A stretch of 64,000 nt of DNA from Sphaeramia orbicularis. Lineage: Eukaryota > Chordata > Actinopteri > Kurtiformes > Apogonidae. The stretch lies in assembly GCF_902148855.1 (NCBI RefSeq), contig NC_043964.1, positions 3,684,391 through 3,748,390 of the forward strand, written 5' to 3'. Below are positions 22,901 to 33,920 of this stretch, piece after piece. Each line of letters starts with the position of its first letter. The first letter of the stretch is position 1. The notes beneath the pieces are model-generated. The model ran no database searches. It had not been told where the DNA came from and saw only the letters and a list, made by a program, of their open reading frames with translations. The position numbers and the translations under genes were made by a program.

Positions 22901-24790
22901 GTGAGCAGTGAGAGGCGATTCGAAGGCGTATCTGAGAGGTAGAGGAGCGCCCGAGCAGCGGACTGAGCACACTCCAGTTTAGGACAGGAGTCTGTAGGTG
23001 GAGCAGCAGTGGGAGAGGACGGAGCAGAGGACAGGGACACACAGAGCAGGAGGAGAGGAACACCACCTATAGTCCAAAAGGAAAAAAAAAAAAAAATCAG
23101 AACACCCGTTAGTAAAGAACAAAGAATACAAATGAATACAGATAAAGCTAAGTGCAAACATACAGTAAACGAGAAAACTGATTCTGTTGTGTGATCAGAC
23201 AAAATAAAACAAATCTCTACTTTGAATAATAACTGTAATCTCATATGGTCTCCCCAGAAAACCCCCAAAATAGAATGGAATTTATAAATATGGAAATATA
23301 GTTACGCTTATTTGCACATGTTTCCTGCTTTCTAAAATGTCCACTTCCCATCTTATGAACAGATGGCTTCAGATTTATAGAACATACGTGCTAAATGTTG
23401 AATACAAGATCACAAATGGCTCCAAAATCTGTTCAATTTCAGGATGTTAGTAAAAACTGAAAACCTCCAGTAAATAAATGTAAAAACAAAACAAAAAAAT
23501 CTCAACTTGACCTGATTCTGTAATGAACAAACATCACTGGATACTTGTTTTTAGGTGTAAGAGGACGTAAAAATTAAAACCACACACATTACCAAAAGTC
23601 AGCTAGTGCCCCTTCAGTTACAGCTTAAGTTGTTTTTCCATTTTAACACTGAAACTCCAGTTAAAAATGACGTAGTGTCACATGAACATTTACCAGCTGA
23701 ATGTATGAGTGCTGAGCTTTCAGGGTCCGTGGCCAAGTTCCCCAAAGCCCGTGCTGCTCGGTTCTGGACAGTCACCAGGGCCACATTTCTCTTCAAAATA
23801 TCCACTGAAAAGGAGAAAATATACCATGAAGCATCTGAAAATTATGCTTCATAAAACATAAAAAGAATTTCAAATCTTACACTTAAAATTATCCTTATAA
23901 TCTCATATTAAAAGAATGAATGATTTCACTTACCTACAACATTTACTCCATCAAGTTTCCGAACCTAGAGTGAAAGAATGAAAGCATTTTTATTGACTAT
24001 TTATAGTTTAGTAAAGTTAATCAAAAATTAGATCAACACTAAAATTAGGAGTGAAGATTGTTTTCATTAGCTAAAAATTGAGGATACCTGAATTACCAAG
24101 CTGCACTACAACTAAGTAATGTTAATAGTTCATGGGCTCAACAATTAAATGACAATACTGGACCTTTAAAAATGGTTTTGAAAATGATATTTAATGATCT
24201 TACATGTTTAAGCTCTAAAAGGAAAGGACTGTTATAACTGGCAAAAAAACTAATGCTAAAAAGAAATTCAAACTCAAGGAAAAGTAGTCACTTCCTGAAA
24301 ATGACCAATGCACTCCTAAACATAAAACTCCATTTAAATCAAGATCCAAACTTTAACTGATGGAAACGTTAAACCTATTCCAACTGTTTCTTACCTCAAC
24401 ACAAGTTTCCATCTCGGTGCAGCAGTTGGCCAGGATGCTCAGGGCCAGGTCCAAGGTTTTCCTGGAGCACTCCGGCTGTTTGAGCAGGTCCAGAAGGGGT
24501 CGGAGTCCACCCTGACTTCTGAATCTGGCTATGCCTGCCTTGTCGTCCTTTATGTGCTGGGTCCGAATAGCCACCAGAGCTCTCCACTGAGAGATCCTGG
24601 ACCTTTTGTCCATTTCTCTGACGCCGGAGTCCGCCTTGCCATGGCCCTGATGTTCAGCTCCAGGCCGGGGTTTGGAGAGGTGAGCCAAACACCAGGTCAG
24701 GGAAGACTCAGGTGGTGATGAGGGGCCTTCTCTGGAAGTTCCAGGTGTTCGAGACTGTTTCCGGTCACCTTGCACAGAGGGTGCAGCCAT
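16990..24790 (-). CDS. armc5: armadillo repeat-containing protein 5
   Basis: Armadillo-BTB protein, known in mammals as a CUL3 substrate adaptor acting on RNA polymerase II. Seven coding exons on the minus strand: 24790-24395, 23964-23934 (31 nt), 23804-23694, 23066-22172, 21213-20453, 19561-19429 and 18442-16990. All phases agree, giving 1259 aa (human about 935). Arm repeats occupy about residues 60-430 (GGLRPLLDLLKQPE, NRAARALGNLATDP, ELALKTLANMCTQG). Residues about 480-620 are Ser/Pro-rich and probably disordered, which explains the extra length. A BTB domain follows (FDLFLLLDDGTQVPANR at about 917, then SEYFRALLRGGF). An in-frame alternative acceptor 13-15 nt into exon 7 would drop DQTE. 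It is divergent from the Myb-like gene. Confidence 0.93.
18488..19063. repeat. degenerate TTAA-type MITE in armc5 intron 6
   Basis: The right end is TGGGTCATTTTTTAACCCAC...AAGGG followed by TTAA (19064-19067). The left end has the matching inverted motif GTGGGTCAAATGACCCATG at 18510-18528, but its TTAA is no longer readable. The GGGTCA...TGACCC motif recurs internally (18850). It lies just upstream of armc5 exon 7. Confidence 0.45.
21231..21716 (+). mobile_element. LINE 3' end (L2/CR1-like) in armc5 intron 4
   Basis: It translates in broken frames to a LINE ORF2 C-terminus (LDGLAPPLPFRAFNRARN, then ALEHSDQT and FKTLLKTHLFTLQ). It ends with AAAGCGTCTTTGAGTACTT and GAAAAGCGCTATATAAAAC, the standard fish L2 tail. 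It is antisense to armc5 and starts only about 17 bp upstream of the exon 5 acceptor. Confidence 0.75.
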
Positions 24791-25007
24791 GGTCCTCTGC
24801 CCCGAAGGCTACAGAATTAGTTTTAATTTGTCTCCACTGAGTTTAACCGGATATTAAAAATAAACAAATGGCGGAGCCTCACTAGAGGCATCCAGCGAAA
24901 ATCTAAGAAATTTAGCAACATATCCTTTTCTATAAATGAGCAGTCAGTTACTTTTCATTCAACTTAGTTCATAACTTTATGCAAATAAATATATTAGTGC
25001 AGTCAGA

Positions 25008-25573
25008 AAACTACACGTACCAGCATGAGAAACAAAAGTTGTACCACCTGACGCCGCACTCCCTGTCGGGAAATGGAGTTCAGTCCGCTCCGGTCCACTC
25101 CCTACAAAACAGGCCTACATCGTGAAAAGAACGACCAAGCGTCATTGTACTGAATGGCCGTGTATTTGCTCAGTGTGACATATTTTTCCACATAAATTAA
25201 CGGACTAAATCTCTAATTTGTCAATGTTTTGATACCAGTGCCGAATAATATTTGTGAAACAAAAAGCAATCGCCTATGTTAGCCGTTAACGCCATCTTTA
25301 GCCTAACAACAAAACAGGGGCGACCAGGGGAGGGAGCAGGGAGTGAAAGGGGTGTGTCAGTAAGATAAACGATGGGAGTTGTAGTCCATATTCCGCTGTC
25401 TACCATTTCCATTAACACAAGTTCTATCTTATAAAACTACATTCCCCGTGAACGTGATCATGGACGTCGTACGATTAACGGTTCGCTGCGTTTAGGGATT
25501 GTAGTTCAGGTATTACACTGAAATGCACAAGAGCCGATTTGTTTAAAAAGAAAAACGGACTACAACGCCCAAG
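25008..25573. promoter_or_regulatory. bidirectional promoter with five ZNF143/STAF-like sites
   Basis: Between the armc5 start (24790, -) and the Myb-like start (25704, +) are five versions of the ACTACAAYTCCC motif: AAACTACACGTACCAGCATG at about 25008, GGACTACAACTCCCATC on - at 25371-25387, AAACTACATTCCCCGTG at 25434-25450, CTGAACTACAATCCCTAAA on - at about 25491-25509, and GGACTACAACGCCCAAG at 25557-25573. ZNF143/STAF binds such motifs in housekeeping and divergent promoters (established). No TATA box is evident. Confidence 0.6.
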
Positions 25574-25703
25574 TTTCTCTGTAACGTTGTTATAGTCATC
25601 GGTTTGCCTGATGCATCGGTGCGTTTGAGAAGTTGTTAAAATCCACGATAGATATCCACTAATAAGACACTTGAAGTGTTTTGGCAGTGCTTAGATTAAC
25701 ATT

Positions 25704-28150
25704 ATGGAGGTGATTGAGACAATTGTGATACAAAGTACTGAAGTGGAAGGCAAGGAAACGCTGGTGTCAAATGTGGACACCGATAAAACTAAAGGAGGTT
25801 AGTACGAGCTGAAGTTCAGCAGATTTGATCCAGTCATCGAATGAAGCGAGGAGAGACTGATGAATGCGCAGTGCATTTATGATGGTTAGAAACCGAATTC
25901 ACACTCATTTATCAGTACAGTAACATGTAACCTGATCATTTGTAGCTTGTAATATGTGAACAATTAAACAAACCAGTGGGGGAAGAAGTATTCACATCCT
26001 GTACTCAGTAAAAGTACTAAAAAGCGGTGTAAACCCGGGCCCTACTCCACTGCAAGTAAAATGTGTACATGGAAAATCCTATTTGAGTCAAAGTACACCC
26101 ACATTTCTTACAAAATGTTAAATGAACTTACTGCAGTTCCAGCAGCTCATTAGGTGTCATGAATTTAATGACTATAATGATATAAGAGGAGGAACCAAAC
26201 CAGTATTTTTACTTTTTAGTTTACAAGGACATCAGATAAATCTCTGGGTGCATCACCTGTGAAACAGAAGGAACACAAATCTGTTTCCAGTTTTATGATT
26301 GATTCTTTCTTTGGATCATTTGAACAATTATTAAAATAAACCCACACGAGATGGAAAATCACTGTTTGGTTGGAGCTACACACTGCTTCCTGTAAGACTA
26401 GAAGAAAAAAGGATGGAAACAACTGGCTTAATGCTTAACAATGTGCTGTATTTTAAGCTTATTATAATATCCACTGTGTTGAATCTTCATTTGATAAGAA
26501 ATTAAAGCTGAGAAACAAACATAGGCCATAAAGTGCAATATTACCCCCTAAAACATAGTGCAGTAGAGAATGGATTTATACAGTACAAAGCACAAATACC
26601 TTTTATTTGTATTTAACTCTAGTACTTGAATAAAAGTTCTTTGAAATGATTGAATACTTTTTAACCTGTTAAACCCTGACCATATTTTCAGGGGAAAAGC
26701 ACCTAAAAAGACATACCCAAAGTAAATGAAGAATTACTTATAATACTTATAATAATAAGGTTCATATGGATGTTCTTGGTGTCTATGGACATTTACAGAC
26801 CTCACAGAATATATTCCCATTGTCTAAAATATTGTATCTATTACTATGCCTGAGTAAACTGTAACAAACTAAAAGAGAAATTAGAAGTTTTTATCCTCGC
26901 CTGCTTTTTTTTTTTTTTGGCTGGATTGATGATGATATGCATAAATTAATTGTTCGTGTCAGAGATTTTTAATAGCGTATATTTCACCCCACAAAGATTA
27001 AAAATCATGTTTGAACATTAAAGTTTGCACTAAAATACACTTTTGATGTACTTTTATTAACATTAGGGTCTAAACTTTGAGCAAAAGTTGAAAAAAACAT
27101 CCATTGTCCTGATTTATTATATTTTTATAGTAGATGAATATTAATATAATTTTTTCAGCCTATGGGCGGGCTGATAGGGCTAAAGGGGTTAAATGTTACA
27201 CATTTCAGCATTTCATCTAGGGTTAATCATTGTATGGAAATAAAATTAAGTTTTTGTTTTATGGTAAATATGTAAAATCCCTAAATCATAAGATTAGTAT
27301 CAGTGTTTCCTTTATTGCTGAACAAACATTTAAAATGCAGGAACCTACTTATTGTGAATATATTTCTCCAGCTGTTGCCTGCCAGTGGTGCTTTGCTCTG
27401 TTTAATATTATTTATGTTTTTTATGATAATGTGCATTGCTTGTTAACACTGCATACATAAAATCGATTAAAACTGTGAATTGCCCATAGCACTGGAAAAA
27501 AAAAGTCAGTGCATCACATTATCACGCAGCCCTAATTGTCTTCTTTTTCAGAGTTTATATGGACACTGCAGGCCACATGGCATCTTGTTAACATCCGACT
27601 TGAAATGGATCAGGCTTTTGACCAGCCAGTCTGCAAGAAAAAGAAGCTGTGGGAGATAGTTGCAGACAAAGTGAACGTCAAACTGAATGAGTCCGAGGTC
27701 TCAGATGTTAGTGTGAAGGCTTATGAGTGTGACCTGAAGTGGAGGAACATGCTGGCCACATACAGGAAAAATGCAGAGAGAGCCAAGAGGCTGGGAGCAG
27801 CCAGCGTCCACTGGGAGTTCTTCAAGGCCATGCATGAGGTCCTGGGCAAAAGCAGGGAGGAGATCGAAGCCCAGCGCAGGGCCAAGCTCAGTGGGACCAG
27901 AGTGGGTAAAGCCATAGCCAGCAAGAAGTTCACCCCCATCCTCCCCACCCCCCCAGTGACGGCGGCTCCCTGCCCTGCCAGACCCCCACAGGACGTCTTA
28001 CAGCTGTACATGGAGCTGCAGGAGAGGAAGATGAACATGTGGGCTCAACAGAAGGCCCTGGAAGAGAGGAAGATAGAGGCCATCAACAATCTGGCTCAAG
28101 CCATCGCCAGCCTGGCTCAAAAAAACAACCCACAGAAGGATGGACACTGA
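25704..28150 (+). CDS. Myb/SANT-like (trihelix-type) DNA-binding protein, Harbinger-associated type
   Basis: Two exons, 25704-25797 and 27552-28150, join (GGAG|GTTAGT donor, CTTTTTCAG acceptor) to encode 230 aa. Residues 1-31 form an acidic leader (MEVIETIVIQSTEVEG). Residues about 32-125 form a Myb/SANT-like fold with conserved aromatic positions (FIWTLQATWHLVNI, KKKKLWEIVADKVN, CDLKWRNMLATYRKN, HWEFFKAMHEVLG). A Pro/Ala linker and a C-terminal coiled coil follow (ELQERKMNMWAQQKALEER). Such proteins accompany PIF/Harbinger transposases, and host versions such as NAIF1 bind HARBI1. The intron, long 5' leader and host-type promoter say host gene and not active transposon. Likely nuclear. I cannot assign an ortholog name. 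Confidence 0.8.
26673..27188. repeat. possible TTAA-type element in the Myb-like gene intron
   Basis: TTAA at 26669-26672 is followed by ACCCTGACC, and GGGCTAAAGGGG is followed by TTAA at 27189-27192. The C-rich and G-rich ends have the right orientation but match each other weakly. The interior is AT-rich without a frame. Confidence 0.3.
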
Positions 28151-29630
28151 AAGCAGAACATATGGGGTTTGTGGCGGTGATGCATGAAGAGAGCTGACCA
28201 GGCTAAACCAGTTCTTAAACTGGTCCTGCTGGCACTTTTATTTACTGTTACAGAATTGTTTTGTCAGTGTGATTGGTGAAGAACTGACCAAAAAGAACAT
28301 ATTCTAGGCCTAGAACTCTGCTTAGAACCTGTGATAGACTTCATATTTCTTACACTGGGCGGCTCTTATTAATGCTTAAAGCAGATTAACACTTGAGCTG
28401 CTTGTCTTTGTTAATTTCCACTTTAATGCTCACATACTGTATTTTTATACCAGAGTAGAAACGTGAGTTATGGTTAGATATGATGAAAAAATGTCATATT
28501 AGTAAAGGTTATTCTACTATCACTGTTAGTTACTTAAGCCAATGCAAAGGCTGAACCAGTGTTGCACGAGGAGGTGACGATAAAGAATAGAGCAATCATA
28601 ACAAGCTGATAGAACTTACAGCATCAGGAAGCACAAAAACAAACGTTACTCATATACTTTTACAGGAAGAGTAATTTATGCAGTTTGTTCCAAAAAACAA
28701 CAGTGATGTTTTTGCCTACTTGGTCATTTTGAATAATGGAAACTAATGCTGAGGTCAACTATACTTGTATTTTTTGTAATTTTTTTTAATATGCTTTTAC
28801 ATCAAAATCAACAAAGATTTTTTTCTTGAAATAACAGGTTAATTTATCTTGTTATCTGTAGGATATAAAAGGCCTTTTTTTCATAATTTTTGAGAAAAGA
28901 GCTTGTTTTTTCATGATCATGGGATAAATAAGGCTTGAAACTATGCATTTCATTCGATTCCTCCTGATTTCAAGACTTAACATCTGATGGCACAGATGTG
29001 TAGTGACTTTACTGTATTGTGGCCAATGCTTAATGGTCGACCACTGGTACTTGTGAAATTACAAACGTAAATAATAAGAAAAAGCATCATTTGGAGAAAG
29101 CATTTTTTTTTTTTTAATCTCAAGTCAACAAAACATCATAGTAACAACCAAACAAGCCATTTTCTTTTAAGATGACCAAATAATTACCTTATGAGAGATC
29201 AAGCCATTAAAATAATTTCAAGCATTGCCATTCTTAACATCTTAAATAGTTTTATTTTTTGAAGTTTTACCAGAAGCATTGTCTGTCATGACAGTGAACC
29301 AAGTTTAGAATGTTTACTGCCCTCCTGTGGTCACAATAAGGAACTGCTATTCCACACTGATCCTGCTCCTTAAACTTTTAATATTAAATAAACTGACATA
29401 TTTTATAAACGTGTTCTTCTTGCCAGTAGCTAACATCAGCAGCATAGTAACAGCCATGTTAGAGAATGGCATTGAAATCACTTTCACTTTACAAACACAG
29501 AAGTGTTAAAGGTGGACGAGTTAGAATATTAACCCTCCTGGTAAAAACATAATCCATATTTGTTCATTTCTGAGTCATTATGTCTTAAAGAGTAAAAAAG
29601 TACATGAAACAATTTGCATCTCTTTTTTTC
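28151..29630. other. shared 3' zone of two convergent genes
   Basis: AT-rich sequence between the Myb-like stop (28150, +) and the HARBI1-like 3' end. The first clear AATAAA on + is at 29387-29392, which would give the Myb-like mRNA a 3' UTR of about 1.2 kb. No other gene was recognised. Confidence 0.45.
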
Positions 29631-29636
29631 TTTATT
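29631..29636 (-). terminator. polyadenylation signal of the HARBI1-like gene
   Basis: TTTATT on + equals AATAAA on -, 209 bp beyond the stop codon of the HARBI1-like gene. It is the nearest canonical signal. Confidence 0.5.
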
Positions 29637-29844
29637 TAATTTCTGTATAACTGTAAGTAGAGGTAATAGTTTTACTCATTCCCTTTGTGGTACAACTCTA
29701 TACTAACCCTGATTTACACAGAATTACAGGTGACACTGGTGGAATATAAAGGCCTTAAAACAAACCTGTATCTCTATATCTAATCTTTGTAATGTGACTG
29801 TTTTGTGTTTGAGTAGATCAGCGCAGGTGGAGAATCACATCTTA

Positions 29845-32800
29845 TTATGTATTTTCAGTGACTACATTTTTTAACATTAAATCTGCAATGATGGCACGTC
29901 TTCTCACACCCTCCTCATCGACCTCCGCTTCCTCCTCATGTGTCAAACCTTCCTCTTCTTTGTCAACGTCTGCTTGGATTTCTTTTCCCACGTCCAACAG
30001 TATATTGTGCAGCACACAGGCAGTGAGCACAACAGCTTTGGCTCGATCGTAGTTTGCAATATCCAGATACCTGAGCCTCTGAAACCTGGCTTTGAGGTTA
30101 GCGACCGCCTGATCCAGTGTTCGAAAACAAGCTTCCAGTGTTTTGTTGAAAAGCTCCTCCTTTGGTCCTAGATTTCCTGTGTAAGGTGTTAAAATCTGAG
30201 CGGTGAGAGGGTAGCCGGCTCTGGCCACAAGGAAGGAACCATTGGGCAACATGTCAGGATGTAGTTTGAGTTTGTCTCTCAGAGTCATTCCTCTGTCCAC
30301 GTCTGAGCCTTTACTGATTCCACAGTGGAGGAATCGGCCTTTATGGTCACAAACAAGCTCCAGGTTGATCCAGGAGTCAGGATGCGCCTCCTTTTTCATC
30401 CTCTTCACCTCAGGCACTGTGCTGTCCACATCATGTTTTCCTAACGGCAGCCGGATCGGGATCCTGGTGTGTCCCAGGACTCCCAGGACCTGGTGGACAC
30501 TTTGGTCCTGGTCCTGCAACCTGTATGTTCCCAGCAGACTGGAAAGTGGGAAAACATGCTCCTCAGCCTCTTGACCTGGAAAGGAGAGAAAAAAAACACC
30601 ATTACCATGTTATTATTGTTATCATTCTTCATTCACCAAATACTCCGACAACCATCTGAACCAGACTTAGACTTGGTGAGGCCCCCACCCCTTTTTAAAT
30701 GACACTAGCTTGTCTCAGAAAGCTTTAAAATATATTTCCTTTTCATTTTTATTAATAACGTTCACTAACAAAGATTGTGTTGTAAAATCACAAAAATTTA
30801 AATCTAAGTTACAACTGAAAACATTTACTTTCTTGATTTTGCAAAATCATTATCAAAAGATATGCTACCCAACTTATAACTTTAGTTTATTTCAGACACA
30901 AACATAATACAAAACATAGGGGAAAAAATTAAAAATAGAATAATAGCAAAAAGAACAACTTTCTATGCACATGATGCTAAGCACGGACAATTTTTCTTGA
31001 GACATAGTTGCTCTCAGTTCATTTTTTATTCTCTTTTGCCATAAAAATTATCTTTCTCCTCAACAATTTGCTGTCATTAGACATAGAAATAGTGGTAATA
31101 TTCCTTCCACATTAGGGAAAACTAAATGAATCTTGTCTTGAAAGACGATTTGATACAGATCTTTGTGTTGAATTAATTCTTTTCCGGAATAATTCTGCCT
31201 CACATAATCATGAAAGTGCCTCAATTCAAACACAAACACAACTAGAAAAGCACTCGGAGGGCGCAGACCTCCACCAAGGCAGATCAGTCCCCCCACCACC
31301 ACCAAAATGTAATCATTTGTTACTTGTATCAGTATTTCCTGAAAATTTCATCCAAATCCATCCATAACTTTTTGAGTTATCTTGCTAACAGACAGACAGA
31401 CAAACAAACCCGATGAAAACATAACCTCCGCCGTTACACTTGGCGGAGGTATTTATATATTCTGTAATTCCATGAATTATCTATAGGCTATGTGCACAAA
31501 GAACATTGATACTAAATATTACACATCATCCATAATTAAGCTATTTAGTCAATGCAATTATAGATGATGAATCTGCAATTTTAAATTTTAAGACAAACAC
31601 ACTGAGTAAAAAAAAAACTCTGTAGTTATTTGAGGCCCCTGCAGATGGTGAGGCCCTAAACTGTATCTTATTTAACTTGGACCTAAATCTGGTTTGAACC
31701 CACCAACTGGCCATCTGATTTGTCCTTCCTTCAGCGTGTTGATGCGCTCACAAAAAGAAAAGAAGATTCTGTGGATGTTTCCCTTCTCCAGACCGAAGCG
31801 GGTGGACACAGAGCGATAGCTGACACGTCTGGACAGGAGAGTGAGAGACAACAGGACAGTGTGGGACAGAGACAGACGAGCCCGTCCAGCCATTCGAGCC
31901 CTGGATTTGCAGCTTTGAAGCAGGTCTGTAATGTACTAGAGAGACAGAGAGGGTGAAGACAGGCAAAACGTTTATCATGGATGGTTGAAATTAAAACTTA
32001 TTATTACAGATGAGGAGGGTGAGACAATACAAGTTACAGAATATCAATTATTTATCATTTAGTAACTCAAAAGAAACCAACCTATTTCTAGTGTAGGCTA
32101 TTATTGTTTTAATTGTTCTCTTTTTTTTAGGTATTTTCTTTTCTATTTTATAAATAAAACAAATTTATTCTTGTACATTATCTCGATAAACTATTTACTT
32201 TTTACTCCAACTCATTCGTCTGACAGTTTTGGTTAGTTTTCATTTTTGTTGAAGCACTTTATTTTACGTTTTACTTTATGCTAGATTTTCATAGATCTAT
32301 ATAAGATGTTATTTCACAGATGCCCGTGGCTGATGTTTATCTGTCATGTGGAATTTATGAATTAGTAAACAGCTCAGTTAATTCTTGAAATTAAGATTTA
32401 AAAGACATAAACAGGGGATAGAATACTAAAAATAAGTCAAAATAAACAGAAAATAACATCAACGTTGGCTAAGAATTTCTCAATCGTCACACATTCCTGT
32501 TTCTAACCTATTTTTTTTATAAGTATGACATTGTTATTTGGACTCGGCTTTACTGTCGTTCAATCAATAGACATGACAGAATGAAATACAGTTACTCAGA
32601 TCTCATGTTTGTAGCATGAAAATAGGATACAGGATAGAATAGAACTGGCTTTTGAAACCATGTGAGATGTTTGAAGGTACTATCTTTATTCTTTTTTTTT
32701 TATTTGGTAGTGGTTTATTGTTCTTATTTATCTATTTTATTTATTTATTTTGTTGTTTTTAATTGTATGGCTTTTTAATCTATTCTTGTATTTTATTCTT

Positions 32801-33709
32801 TTTATTTGGGTTTTATTTATTCTTCTGTATAGCACTTTTTTCTTTTTTGTACAGTTTCTGTCTTTAAATCTATTCTGCATTTCATTCTTCTATTTTGGTT
32901 TCAATTATTCTTCTTTTGTACAGCACTTTGGTCCACTGCAGTTGTTTTAAAGTGCTTTATAAATAAAGTTGGATTGGATAAAAGCTAAATAGAAGAGAAT
33001 AAAAACTACCATAAAATTCACAAAAAATAAAGTTCTTCAAACAAACTTCAGACAGTTGATGTATTTGTATTTTACTGTGCTTGATTTCCATTTCATGCAA
33101 CTTTACTGCAGTGTAAAGGTTTTTGGTTGGTTTTTTTTTTTTTTTTTTTGGTTTTTTTTTTACTGCATTTGTTACTTTTCTGCCCAGTGAAAAGAACATT
33201 TTGCTGGTAATATCTGCATATTTTAAAGTTCAGAACTGAATGCTGAACTTTTACTTTACTTTTCCAGTGTGGTATTCAGACTTATATTCAAGTAATGGGC
33301 GTGAAGGTTTCTTCCATCACTTTATATCTGACACCATCTGTAAAAAATAAACTTATTTGAGATGAGCAGCTGAGAAGTCCAAAGTGTCCCTCACCTTGAC
33401 TGTAGGACTGTCCACAGTGTCCACCGGCTCTTCAGTGGACTCTGTGGTCTCTTCTTCTGGTGGACTAGATGTTGATGCTTCTGTGTTTAACACCTGGGGC
33501 TCCACATTCTCTTGTCCCTGTATGAACTGGACATAAATCGTCGGTGGAGGCTGAGCTCTCAGTTTGGCTAGCAGCTCTGCCTCCAGGATCTCCTCCACCG
33601 CCTGGTCCAGCCTCTGGTCCAGCTCCACCGGGGACAGAGGCTGCCATTCCCGCTCCACCATGTCCAGCATGGCCCTGCCCGCCGACAAAACGTACTCACT
33701 AATGTCCAT
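29845..33709 (-). CDS. HARBI1-like protein derived from a PIF/Harbinger transposase
   Basis: Three exons, 33709-33395, 31935-31704 and 30575-29845, keep phase and encode 425 aa. Residues 1-105 are an acidic leader unlike a transposon product (MDISEYVLSAGRAMLDMVE, then Thr/Glu-rich). Residues 106-182 carry a helix-turn-helix-like region (VSYRSVSTRFGLEKGNI). Residues 183-375 are the DDE_Tnp_4 fold (VLGHTRIPIRLP, INLELVCDHKGRF, AGYPLTAQILTP, FQRLRYLDI, ACVLHNILL). By alignment with HARBI1 from memory, the first Asp is Gly217, the second is kept (Asp276), the residue aligned with GDS is Arg301 and the last acidic position is Asp337. Endonuclease activity is therefore unlikely and a binding role likely. 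It is convergent with the Myb-like gene. Confidence 0.85.
31250..31450. repeat. dispersed repeat with inverted ends (ACCTCCACCAAGG...)
   Basis: It starts GCGCAGACCTCCACCAAGGC and ends CTTGGCGGAGGT, so the ends are inverted repeats. The interior 'aactttttgagttatcttgc' with AGACAGACAGACAAACAAAC is a sequence I associate with many teleost genomes. It lies in intron 2 of the HARBI1-like gene. The class was not determined. Confidence 0.5.
32700..32985 (+). mobile_element. LINE 3' UTR and tail
   Basis: A T-rich 3' UTR followed by GCACTTTGGTCCACTGCAG and AAGTGCTTTATAAATAAAG, the L2-type tail. It lies in intron 1 of the HARBI1-like gene, antisense to it. Confidence 0.6.
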
Positions 33710-33920
33710 TTATACGAGGGAAAGAAAACATAAGCTCCTCTGAGGTCGAAAAACACCCATTTAATCTGACTTAGTTCTAAACATTAGCTGTTGGTGGCTA
33801 CATATGCTAACAGGCGCTATTAGCAAAACAGCTAGCCGTTAGCTAAAGTGTGCTGCTTTCACGGCTGTCGGAAAAATCAACTTCATGATAAAACGCTGGT
33901 CAACAACAAATGTATTGTTT

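Noticed and set aside
25974-26640. Tol2-like left end CAGTGGGGGAAGAAGTATTC in the Myb-like gene intron
   Set aside because: No matching right end or target duplication was found; similar orphan ends near 8140, 11940 and 33240 were treated the same way.
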